DNA of 64,000 nt, from assembly GCA_965279075.1 (NCBI GenBank), contig CBDIHI010000012.1:1162500-1226499 (forward strand). The letters run 5' to 3'. Shown one piece after another: positions 56,285-64,000 of this stretch. The DNA is from SZAS-79 sp965279075 (GTDB lineage: Bacteria; Pseudomonadota; Gammaproteobacteria; Burkholderiales; SG8-39). The notes beneath the pieces are model-generated. The model saw only the letters and a program-made list of their open reading frames with translations, made no database searches and was not told where the DNA came from. The position numbers and the translations under genes were made by a program. Numbering within the stretch: position 1 is the stretch's first letter; every line of letters starts with the position of its first letter.

Positions 56285-56847
56285 CGAAGAAGACGAACAA
56301 TTCCTCCGCCTCCCCCGCCAAGCCTGCGCCCGACGCGGCGCAAATCCTGCGTGAGCGCGCGCGTGCGCTCGCGCGCCCGCCGCAGCGCGACATCGCCGGC
56401 GACGCGTTGCTCGAACTGCTGGAATTCCGCCTGGCGCGGGAATGCTATGCGCTGGAGACCCGACATGTGGACGAGGTGCTGCCGCTCGTCGACCTGACGC
56501 CACTGCCCGGCACCCCGGCCTTCGTGCGCGGCATCGTCAACGTGCGCGGCCGCATCCTGCCGGTGCTCGACATCAAGCAGTTCTTTGATCTGCCGGACGA
56601 GGGGTTGACCGACCTGCACTGCATCATCCTGGTTCACGGCAACGGGCTCGAGTTCGGCCTGCTGGCCGATGTGATCGTGGGCGTGCGGAGCATCTTCGCG
56701 GACCGCCTGCAGCCGTCCCTGCTTACCCTCACCGGCATCCGCGCCGAATACCTCAAAGGCGTAACGGCGGAGCGCCTGGTGGTGCTCGACCTGGATCGCC
56801 TCCTCGCGGACCCGAAAATCATCGTCCACGAGGAAGTGCAAACATGA
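56281..56847 (+). CDS. Second CheW-like protein (WspD position)
   Basis: 188-residue CheW with a 45-residue basic/Ala-rich N-terminal extension before the domain: LLEFRLARECYALETRHVDEVLPLVDLTPLPG, GIVNVRGRILPVLDIKQFFDL and LEFGLLADVIVGVRSI. GTG start overlapping the CheR stop. Two CheW proteins flanking CheR is the Wsp layout, so this is probably the WspD equivalent. Confidence 0.88.
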   Translation: MTKKTNNSSASPAKPAPDAAQILRERARALARPPQRDIAGDALLELLEFRLARECYALETRHVDEVLPLVDLTPLPGTPAFVRGIVNVRGRILPVLDIKQFFDLPDEGLTDLHCIILVHGNGLEFGLLADVIVGVRSIFADRLQPSLLTLTGIRAEYLKGVTAERLVVLDLDRLLADPKIIVHEEVQT

Positions 56848-56875
56848 ACGCAACCTGCTCAAGGAGACCTCCGCC

Positions 56876-58633
56876 ATGATGAAATTGTTTCTCGACCTTA
56901 AGACACGCAGCAAGCTTTTCCTCGGATTCGGCGCGGTCGTCCTGTTCCTGGCGATCGTGATCGCGAGGGCCCATTCGGACATCTCCGCGATCCAGGCATC
57001 ACAGAAGACGCTCTACCAGGATGACTTTGCCAACGTCCAGGATCTGCTGACGCTGCGCGCCGAGCAGAATGGCGTTCGTGCCGCACAGCTCACCATGATG
57101 GAGGTTACGCGACAGACCGACCGCGACCTCTGGCATCAGGACATCAAAGACAGATCTAAACTGATCGACGAAACCGCGCGGGGGCTGCTGGAGCGCAATC
57201 GCAACGATGCAAGCCTCATGGCCCAAATGCGGGAGTACCAGGCAACCCGGGCGGCACACGCGAAGACGCGGGATGCCGAAGTCATCCCGCTGATCTACGA
57301 AGGCAAGACCGAGCAGGCCAGAGCCCTCGCCCTGGGCGTTCAGATGGAGCGTTATTCCAAGATGCGCGCAATTGCAGCGGACCTGGGCAAAGCGGCTGCC
57401 GAAAAGGCGCGGGCTTCGGTGGCGGAGTCCGAATCGAGGGCAGAACAGGCGGTGAAAGTCTTCCTTATCGTCGGCGTTGCGGCAGTGCTGCTGGCGCTGG
57501 CAATGGCCTTACTGCTGACCCGGGTCATCGCCTTGCCGTTGCAGAAGCTCACGACCGCCGCCGAACGCATCGCAGCCGGCGATCTCAGTGTCGGCGTTTC
57601 GCTGGATAGGCGCGGCGACGAGGTGGGGGCGCTAGTGCAGACCTTCGATCGAATGACCCAGTCTCTGCGCACTATGGCCGAGGCGGCCGAACGGATCGCC
57701 TCGGGCGACCTGCGCTTAACCGTCAAACCCCAATCGCCCAACGACGCATTGGGCAACGCTTTCGCCCGCATGGTGGAAGATCTGCGCAGCCAGACGCGCG
57801 AGCTGATCGAAGGCGCGAATGTGCTGGGCGCAGCCGCGAGCGAGATCGTTGCCTCGACCAGCCAATTGGCCGCGAGCGCGAGCGAGTCCGCGGCGGCGGT
57901 GAGCGAGACCACCACCACGGTGGAAGAAGTGCGGCAGACGGCGCAGGTGGCGAGCGAGAAAGCCAAACTGGTCTCCGACAGCGCGCAGAAGTCGGTGCAG
58001 ATTGCCCAGGGCGGGCGCAAGTCCACCGAGGACGTTGCCGCAGGCATGGGCCGCATCCGCGAGCAGATGGAGGCGATTGCCGCGAGCATGGTGCGTCTCT
58101 CGGAGCAAAGCCAGGCCGTCGGCCAGATCATCGCCAGCGTGGAGGATCTGGCGACGCAATCCAACCTCCTTGCGGTCAACGCCGCGATCGAGGCGGCCAA
58201 GGCGGGCGAGCACGGCAAGGGCTTTGGCGTGGTGGCGCAGGAGGTGAAGAGCCTGGCCGAGCAGTCGCGCCAGGCGACCAACCAGGTGCGCGCGATCCTC
58301 ACCGACATTCAGAAGGCGACGACGAGCGCGGTGATGGCGACCGAGCAGGGCAGCAAGGCGGTGGAAGCCGGGGCAAAGCAAACCGAGGTGGCGGGCGAGG
58401 CGATCCAGGCGCTCGGCGCCAGCGTAAACGCGGCGGCGGGCGCGGCGACGCAGATCGCCGCCTCGAGCCAACAGCAGCTGGTGGGGGTGGACCAGGTGGC
58501 CGGTGCGATGGAGAGCATCAAGCAGGCGAGCGCGCAGAACGTGGCGGGCGCGAAACAGCTGGAGACCGCCGCGCGCAACCTGAACGAGCTCGGCCAGCGG
58601 CTCAAGCTGATGGTCGAACGCTACAAGGTATAG
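56876..58633 (+). CDS. Methyl-accepting chemotaxis protein 1 (4HB sensor, two HAMP domains)
   Basis: 585-residue chemoreceptor. TM1 about 12-33; periplasmic four-helix bundle (4HB_MCP type) about 35-190; TM2 about 193-217; two HAMP units (about 218-310); signalling domain about 311-585 with the conserved hairpin tip IIASVEDLATQSNLLAVNAAIEAAKAGEHGKGFGVVAQEVK. No C-terminal CheR-tethering pentapeptide; it ends ERYKV. GGAGA before the ATG; two tandem ATGs at 56876 and 56879. The 3' 740 bp are almost identical to the next gene. Confidence 0.93.
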   Translation: MMKLFLDLKTRSKLFLGFGAVVLFLAIVIARAHSDISAIQASQKTLYQDDFANVQDLLTLRAEQNGVRAAQLTMMEVTRQTDRDLWHQDIKDRSKLIDETARGLLERNRNDASLMAQMREYQATRAAHAKTRDAEVIPLIYEGKTEQARALALGVQMERYSKMRAIAADLGKAAAEKARASVAESESRAEQAVKVFLIVGVAAVLLALAMALLLTRVIALPLQKLTTAAERIAAGDLSVGVSLDRRGDEVGALVQTFDRMTQSLRTMAEAAERIASGDLRLTVKPQSPNDALGNAFARMVEDLRSQTRELIEGANVLGAAASEIVASTSQLAASASESAAAVSETTTTVEEVRQTAQVASEKAKLVSDSAQKSVQIAQGGRKSTEDVAAGMGRIREQMEAIAASMVRLSEQSQAVGQIIASVEDLATQSNLLAVNAAIEAAKAGEHGKGFGVVAQEVKSLAEQSRQATNQVRAILTDIQKATTSAVMATEQGSKAVEAGAKQTEVAGEAIQALGASVNAAAGAATQIAASSQQQLVGVDQVAGAMESIKQASAQNVAGAKQLETAARNLNELGQRLKLMVERYKV

Positions 58634-58636
58634 AAG
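57896..58636 (+). repeat. 3' signalling block of MCP 1, near-identical to 59607-60347
   Basis: About 740 bp with only two base differences that I could see between the copies (one giving Ser/Asn, one silent in the last Tyr-Lys codons region). Offset 1711 bp. Consistent with recent tandem duplication or gene conversion. Confidence 0.85.
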
Positions 58637-58703
58637 GGCACAGCACGATGAACGCTAAGGAAGGCAAACGAACGAACGCAGCCGAGTCAAGGAGACTTAC
58701 GCT

Positions 58704-60344
58704 ATGACAAAATGGTTTCTCGGCCTTACTACGCGCAGCAAGCTTTTCCTCGGATTCGGCATGGTGGTCGCTTTCCTGGCGATTGTGATCGCGATAGCCC
58801 ACTCGGAAATCTCCGCGATCCAGGCATCACAGAGGACGCTCTACCTGAATGACTTTGCCAACTCCCTAGATCTGCAGACGCTGCGCCTCGAGCAAAATGG
58901 CGCTCGTGCCTCGCTCCTCGCCATGATGGCGGACCCGCGCCAGACCGACCGCGATTTCTGGCATCAGGACATAAAAGACAGGTCCAAACTGATCGAGGAA
59001 ACCGCGCGGCGGCTGCTCGAGCGCAATCGCAACGATGCGAGTCTCCTAGCCCGAATGGAGGAGTACCAGACAACCCGGGCCGCATACGCGCAGACGCGGA
59101 ATGCCGAAGTCATCCCGCTGATCTACGACGGCAAGACCGAGCAGGCCAGACCGCTGACTCTGGGCGTGCAGGAGGAGCGTTATCGCAAGATGCGCACAAT
59201 TGCAAGTGACCTGGGAAACGCGGCTGCCGAAAAGGCGCGGGCTTCGGTGGCGGCGTCCGAATCGAAGGCAGAACAGGCGGTGAAAGTCTTCCTTATCGTC
59301 GGCGTTGCGGCAGTGCTGCTGGCGCTGGCAATGGCCTTACTGCTGACCCGGGTCATCGCCTTGCCGCTACAGACCCTCACGGCCGCCGCAGAACGCATTA
59401 CCGGCGGCGATCTGAACGTCAGCCTGCCAGTCGATACGCGCGGCGACGAGGTGGGAGCACTGGCGCGCAGCTTCGGCCGCATGGTCACTGACCTTCGCGA
59501 GCAGATCCGCGGGTTGATCGAGGGGGCGAACGTGCTGGGCGCCGCCGCGAGCGAGATCGTCGCCTCCACGGCGCAGCTTGCCGCGAGCGCGAGCGAATCG
59601 GCCGCCGCGGTGAGCGAGACCACCACCACGGTGGAAGAAGTGCGGCAGACGGCGCAGGTGGCGAACGAGAAAGCCAAACTGGTCTCCGACAGCGCGCAGA
59701 AGTCGGTGCAGATTGCCCAGGGCGGGCGCAAGTCCACCGAGGACGTTGCCGCAGGCATGGGCCGCATCCGCGAGCAGATGGAGGCGATTGCCGCGAGCAT
59801 GGTGCGTCTCTCGGAGCAAAGCCAGGCCGTCGGCCAGATCATCGCCAGCGTGGAGGATCTGGCGACGCAATCCAACCTCCTTGCGGTCAACGCCGCGATC
59901 GAGGCGGCCAAGGCGGGCGAGCACGGCAAGGGCTTTGGCGTGGTGGCGCAGGAGGTGAAGAGCCTGGCCGAGCAGTCGCGCCAGGCGACCAACCAGGTGC
60001 GCGCGATCCTCACCGACATTCAGAAGGCGACGACGAGCGCGGTGATGGCGACCGAGCAGGGCAGCAAGGCGGTGGAAGCCGGGGCAAAGCAAACCGAGGT
60101 GGCGGGCGAGGCGATCCAGGCGCTCGGCGCCAGCGTAAACGCGGCGGCGGGCGCGGCGACGCAGATCGCCGCCTCGAGCCAACAGCAGCTGGTGGGGGTG
60201 GACCAGGTGGCCGGTGCGATGGAGAGCATCAAGCAGGCGAGCGCGCAGAACGTGGCGGGCGCGAAACAGCTGGAGACCGCCGCGCGCAACCTGAACGAGC
60301 TCGGCCAGCGGCTCAAGCTGATGGTCGAACGTTACAAGGTATAG
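58704..60344 (+). CDS. Methyl-accepting chemotaxis protein 2 (4HB sensor, single HAMP)
   Basis: 546-residue tandem paralogue of the preceding receptor, shorter by 39 residues because it has only one HAMP unit. The 4HB domain is clearly related but diverged; TM2 and the signalling domain are nearly identical at the DNA level. GGAGA precedes the ATG. Both copies look intact and could form mixed receptor arrays. Confidence 0.93.
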   Translation: MTKWFLGLTTRSKLFLGFGMVVAFLAIVIAIAHSEISAIQASQRTLYLNDFANSLDLQTLRLEQNGARASLLAMMADPRQTDRDFWHQDIKDRSKLIEETARRLLERNRNDASLLARMEEYQTTRAAYAQTRNAEVIPLIYDGKTEQARPLTLGVQEERYRKMRTIASDLGNAAAEKARASVAASESKAEQAVKVFLIVGVAAVLLALAMALLLTRVIALPLQTLTAAAERITGGDLNVSLPVDTRGDEVGALARSFGRMVTDLREQIRGLIEGANVLGAAASEIVASTAQLAASASESAAAVSETTTTVEEVRQTAQVANEKAKLVSDSAQKSVQIAQGGRKSTEDVAAGMGRIREQMEAIAASMVRLSEQSQAVGQIIASVEDLATQSNLLAVNAAIEAAKAGEHGKGFGVVAQEVKSLAEQSRQATNQVRAILTDIQKATTSAVMATEQGSKAVEAGAKQTEVAGEAIQALGASVNAAAGAATQIAASSQQQLVGVDQVAGAMESIKQASAQNVAGAKQLETAARNLNELGQRLKLMVERYKV

Positions 60345-60347
60345 CAA
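59607..60347 (+). repeat. 3' signalling block of MCP 2, near-identical to 57896-58636
   Basis: Partner copy of the block described at 57896. A second, shorter near-identical block lies at the TM2 region (about 57391-57540 and 59219-59368), separated from this one by diverged HAMP sequence. Confidence 0.85.
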
Positions 60348-60353
60348 AGCGCG

Positions 60354-62586
60354 ATGAGCACCAAGAACGACAAATTCCTCCAGGAGCTGCGGGCAACCTT
60401 CAGGGTCGAGGCCGCGGAACACGTGCAGGCGATCGCAACGGGTTTGCTGGAGCTGGAGAAAACACTCGCCCCCGAGAGGCAGCGCGAGATCGTGGAGACG
60501 GTGTTTCGCGCTGCGCACAGTTTGAAGGGCGCCGCGCGCGCGGTGGCCTGGACCGAGATCGAGTCGCGCTGCAGTTCCCTGGAAGACGTGTTCGCCGCCT
60601 GGAGGGGCACGAAAACCGCCCCGGCGGCCGCCACGTTCGACACGCTGCACCGTACGCTCGATGCCATCACCGCGGCGCTGGGCGACAGCGGCGGGACAGT
60701 GACGGCGCGCACCATTCTGGAAACGCCTGCGCCGTCCCAGCACGCCGAAGAACCGGTTGATACCGCACCGGGCCTGGGCGTATCCGCGCCGGCCGCTCAC
60801 AAGATTACCTCGGAGGAAACCGTGCGCGTCGCTGTGGCCAAGCTGGAAAGCCGGCTGCTGGAGTCCGAGGAAATGCTGAGCGCGAAAATCGCCTTCGGCC
60901 AGCGCGCGGCTGACTTGCGCCAACTGGCCGGGCGCTTCGAGGTGTGGAAACAGGAATGGGCTGCTGTGGAACCGGAAGCGCGAGCGCTGCGGCTGAATCG
61001 TCGCTCGCCAGTGCACGCAGATCGCCGCGCCTCCGCCGGCCTCCCGCGCCTGCTGGACTTTTTCGACTGGAGCCTGGACACCTTCAAATCGATCGAGACC
61101 CAGACCGCGGCGCTGGGGAAGGCGGCCGAGCAGGACCGCTATGCCATCGGCAGGCTGGTGGACGATCTGCTCGAGAATTCCAAGAAGCTGCTGCTGCTGC
61201 CATTTGGCACGCTCGCCGTGTCGTTGCCGAAGCTGGTGCGCGATCTGTGCCATGACCAGGGCAAGGAGGCCGAGCTGAGCATCCAGGGCGAGGAAATCGA
61301 AATCGACCGGCGCATCCTGGAGGAGATGAAGGATCCGCTGATTCACCTGCTGCGCAACAGCGTCGATCATGGCATCGAAGCACCCGCTGAGCGCGCGCGG
61401 CGCGGCAAGCCCGCGCGCGCCAGGATTACGCTCACCGTGTCGCAAGTCGAGGGGAGCAAAGTGCAACTGCTGTTGTCCGACGACGGCGCTGGCATCGACA
61501 CCGGCAAGCTCAAGGAATGGGTGCTCAAGCACGGGCAGATGTCTGCGCAGGAGGCAGCCCGGCTGGGCGATGCCGAAGCGCAGGCGCTGATTTTCAAGTC
61601 CGGCGTGTCGACCAGCCCGATGATCACGCAACTCTCGGGCCGCGGGCTGGGGATGGCGATCGTGCGCGAAAAGGCCGAAAAGCTGGGCGGCACGGTCGCC
61701 GTCGAGAGCCGCCCGGGGCTGGGAACCACGTTCCGCATCATCGTGCCAGCGACGCGCTCGACGTTCCGTGGCCTGCTGGTGGAGACGGCCGGGCGGCTGC
61801 TGGTGGTGCCGACCGCCCAGGTCGAGCGCGTCGCGCGCGCCAGGCCCGACAATATTCAAACCGTCGAAGGCCGCGAAACCCTTGCGCTCGACGGGCGCGC
61901 GCTCGCCCCTGGTGCAGCTCGCGGACGTGCTGGAGTTGCCGCAGGTGGAGCGCAGAGATGCGCCGGCGGACGGCGCACCGGTGCTCATTCTGGGCCAGGG
62001 CGATGCGCGCGTGGCGTTCGCCGTGGACGCCGTGCTGGACGAACAGGAGGTGCTGGTCAAGCCGTTGCGCAAGCCCCTGTCGAGGGTGCGCAACGTGGCC
62101 GCCGCCACGGTGCTGGGCTCGGGCCGGGTGGCGCCGATTCTCAACGTGGCCGACTTGCTCAAGTCCGCCTCCAGGAGTGGCGCGGGTTCGGCGCGCGCGG
62201 CTGCGGTGACCAAGCCGGCGGCGGCCAGCGCAATTCTCGTTGCCGAGGATTCGATCACTTCGCGCATGCTGATCAAGAACATTCTGGAATCCGCCGGTTA
62301 TACGGTAAAAACGGCCGTGGACGGGATGGAGGCGTACACCTTGTTGCGCGCGGAAAAGTTCGACCTGGTCGTCTCCGACGTGGAAATGCCGCGGCTGAAC
62401 GGCTTCGACCTCACGGCGAAGATACGCGCCGACGCGAAGCTGGCCGAAATTCCAGTGGTGCTGGTGACGGCGCTGGAAACGCGCGAAGACCGCGAGCGCG
62501 GCGTCGACGCGGGCGCCAACGCCTACCTCGTCAAAAGCGGCTTCGACCAGAGCAATCTGCTCGAAACAGTGCGGCGACTGATCTGA
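60354..62586 (+). CDS. CheA-type hybrid histidine kinase with receiver (WspE-like), frameshifted
   Basis: When a single base in the C run at 61906-61909 is ignored, one 743-residue protein results: Hpt with phospho-His55 in FRAAHSLKGAA, a linker, dimerisation and HATPase region (NSVDHGIEAPAERARRGK; SGRGLGMAIV), a CheW-like regulatory domain and a C-terminal receiver with FDLVVSDVEMPRLNG. This is the WspE layout. As written, frame 1 continues to 62621 with unrelated residues, so the CheW half and receiver are lost. Could be a true mutation or an assembly error. Confidence 0.85.
61906..61909 (+). other. Frameshift site in a CCCC run of the CheA-like gene
   Basis: Codons read ...CTC GCC then an extra C, then CTG GTG CAG CTC GCG in the next frame, where conserved CheW-type sequence (LVQLADVLELPQV) continues to the stop at 62586. 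Removing one C restores one frame. Confidence 0.85.
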
Positions 62587-62601
62587 AGCGGCGAAACTTT
62601 C

Positions 62602-63666
62602 ATGAGCGAACGCAAAATTAACGTATTGGTGGCCGAGGATTCCGCGGTGATCCGGCAGTTCCTGGTGCACCTGCTCGAGTCCGACCCGCAGCTTCACGTC
62701 ATCGGCGCGGTGGCCGACGGCCAGGCCGCGCTGGATTTCGTCAACCGGGACAAGCCCGACGTGGTGCTGATGAACATCCACATGCCGCGCGTGGACGGCT
62801 TCGAGGCCACGCGCCGCATCATGGAGTCGCAGGCGGTGCCGATCGTGATTTGCAGCGCCAGCGCCAACATGAAGGACGTCCTGGTTGTATTCAAGGCAAT
62901 GGAGGCGGGGGCGGTCGCCTGCATCGAGAAACCGCGCGGCAGCGAAGACGGGCAATTGGAGGCCGTGGCCGCGGAGCTGGTGAGAACGGTGAAACTGATG
63001 GCCGCGGTCAAGGTGGTGCGCCGCTGGCCGCGATCGCGGTCCGCGCCGGCGGTGCCCGTGTCCCCGGTTCAATTGCGGCCTGCGCCGGCGCGGATCGAGG
63101 TGATCGGCATCGGCGCTTCCACCGGCGGCCCGCAGGTCCTGCAAAGCATTTTTGCGGGCCTGCCGCGGGACATCCCGGTGCCTGTCCTGGTGGTGCAGCA
63201 CATCGCGGCCAACTTTCTGCACGGCATGGGCGAATGGCTGTCTCAAACCACCGGATTGCGCGTGCAGATTGCCGCCCACGGCAGCCGACCGCTGCCGGGA
63301 AACGTGTATCTCGCACCCGACGATTTCCACCTGGGCATGGACAGTGGCGGGAGCATGGTCCTGTCGCGCGAGGCGCCGGAGAACCACCTGCGGCCGGCGG
63401 TGTCGTTCCTGTTCCGTTCCCTCGCGACAAACTATGGCCCGAAGGCGCTCGGCGTGCTGCTGACCGGCATGGGCAGGGACGGCGCGGAGGAATTGAAAGC
63501 AATGAAAGACCGGGGCGCAATCACCATCGCCCAGGATTTTGCGAGTTCCATCGTGCACGGCATGCCAGGCGAGGCAATCGCGCTGGGCGGGGCCACGCAC
63601 GTCCTGCCGGCGGACGCAATCGCCGGCGCACTTCTGGACGTTGTCTTGGCGGCACGCAATATATAA
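62602..63666 (+). CDS. cheB: CheB-type chemoreceptor methylesterase with degenerate receiver (WspF-like)
   Basis: 354-residue protein: N-terminal receiver (1-125) and C-terminal methylesterase (about 165-350) with the catalytic triad Ser173 (GASTGG), His200 (VVQHIAANF) and Asp293 (GMGRDGAEE). The receiver keeps the acidic pair (AEDS) and Lys110 (EKPRG), but the phospho-acceptor is Asn58 (VLMNIHMPRVDG, codon AAC at 62773-62775) instead of Asp. It therefore cannot be activated by the usual phosphotransfer. Adjacent to the CheA-like gene. Confidence 0.92.
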   Translation: MSERKINVLVAEDSAVIRQFLVHLLESDPQLHVIGAVADGQAALDFVNRDKPDVVLMNIHMPRVDGFEATRRIMESQAVPIVICSASANMKDVLVVFKAMEAGAVACIEKPRGSEDGQLEAVAAELVRTVKLMAAVKVVRRWPRSRSAPAVPVSPVQLRPAPARIEVIGIGASTGGPQVLQSIFAGLPRDIPVPVLVVQHIAANFLHGMGEWLSQTTGLRVQIAAHGSRPLPGNVYLAPDDFHLGMDSGGSMVLSREAPENHLRPAVSFLFRSLATNYGPKALGVLLTGMGRDGAEELKAMKDRGAITIAQDFASSIVHGMPGEAIALGGATHVLPADAIAGALLDVVLAARNI

Positions 63667-63682
63667 ACGAGGGGAATCATAC

Positions 63683-64000
63683 ATGGCTAAGACGAAGGTG
63701 GAAAATAAAGCGGCGGTGGAAATTCTCGCCGTCGACGACAGTCCGACCCAGCTCCAGCTACTGAGTCACCACCTCGAGGAGGCGGGTTATGTCGTGCGCA
63801 CCGCGAGAAACGGGCGCGAGGCGCTGGAGGCCGCGGAGCGCGGTAACGTCAATCTCGTCATTACCGACATCAACATGCCGGAGATGGACGGCTATGAGCT
63901 GTGCCGGCGGATCAGGCGCCACCCACGCTTCTCGCAGGTCCCGGTGATGCTGCTGACCACGCTGTCCGGCACTGCCGACGTGATGAACGCCCTGGAAGTC
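63683..64000 (+). CDS. Response regulator receiver protein (3' end outside window)
   Basis: 106 codons before the window edge. The receiver starts ILAVDDSPTQLQLLSHHLEEAG and has phospho-Asp in LVITDINMPEMDGYELCRR; the Thr/Ser position is in VMLLTTLSG. What follows is unseen: a GGDEF output (as WspR), a kinase or a stand-alone receiver are all possible. Follows CheB by 16 bp. Confidence 0.88.
   Translation, partial: MAKTKVENKAAVEILAVDDSPTQLQLLSHHLEEAGYVVRTARNGREALEAAERGNVNLVITDINMPEMDGYELCRRIRRHPRFSQVPVMLLTTLSGTADVMNALEV

Noticed and set aside
59367..62282. A 971-codon minus-strand frame over MCP 2 and the CheA-like gene
   Set aside because: It is antisense to well-supported genes, shows no family motif and is typical of codon-biased shadow frames.

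Overview
The window is 64 kb of high-GC bacterial chromosome. The gene families and their order point to Betaproteobacteria, probably Burkholderiales or a relative: Bug-type receptors, a PhaM protein, an alanine/lysine-rich histone H1-like protein, a TRAP receptor, a CobD/CbiB-family protein, and fdxA divergent from trxA-rho-rpmE2. I cannot assign a genus. I saw no rRNA, tRNA, insertion sequence, CRISPR array or phage gene.

Layout. 0-13 kb holds mostly plus-strand housekeeping and metabolic genes: the nrdB 3' part, a DUF2442 protein, an H1-like protein, a lytic transglycosylase, an aminotransferase (minus), a malic enzyme, a patatin, PhaM, a FIST protein, a quinone reductase, a TRAP receptor, a Nudix hydrolase and a CobD-family protein. 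13-24 kb is mainly minus-strand: DUF2007, rsgA, a pterin dehydratase and an M48 protease in one overlapping operon; orn on plus; then RidA, an FAD-linked dehydrogenase, DUF6494, pgi, a GT39 transferase, rpmE2, rho and trxA. 24-38 kb is more accessory: fdxA, a cyanide-insensitive-type cydAB operon led by a PNPOx-fold gene and a 24-codon coupled micro-ORF, a divergent LysR gene, a cytochrome b plus molybdopterin oxidoreductase plus MXKDX-repeat protein unit, a sigma/anti-sigma/HAD operon, a lipoprotein esterase, DUF427, an AhpD-like protein, a HemD-like protein, a Bug receptor and a ferritin-like diiron protein. 38-44 kb carries an AddB-like nuclease and an AddA-like helicase-nuclease. 44-49.6 kb holds regulators (TetR with a perfect operator, Crp/Fnr, an HTH-only LysR), an MFS transporter, a truncated Bug gene, a GST and two proteins of unknown function.

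At 49.6 kb composition changes sharply. Two 60-base lines that I counted in the AT-rich junction are 33% and 35% GC, and the following kinase gene is less GC-rich than the core. From there to the right edge everything is one plus-strand chemosensory cluster: giant hybrid kinase, CheW, CheR-TPR, CheW, two tandem MCPs, CheA-REC, CheB and a response regulator cut by the window edge. The domain content resembles Wsp/alternative-function chemosensory systems, but with a different gene order and an added hybrid kinase.

The most notable details are all in this cluster. CheB has Asn where the receiver phospho-Asp should be. The CheA-like gene carries a single-base frameshift in a C run. The two MCP genes share a 3' block of about 740 bp that is almost identical. 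The hybrid kinase ends in a copy of its own ATPase N-box.
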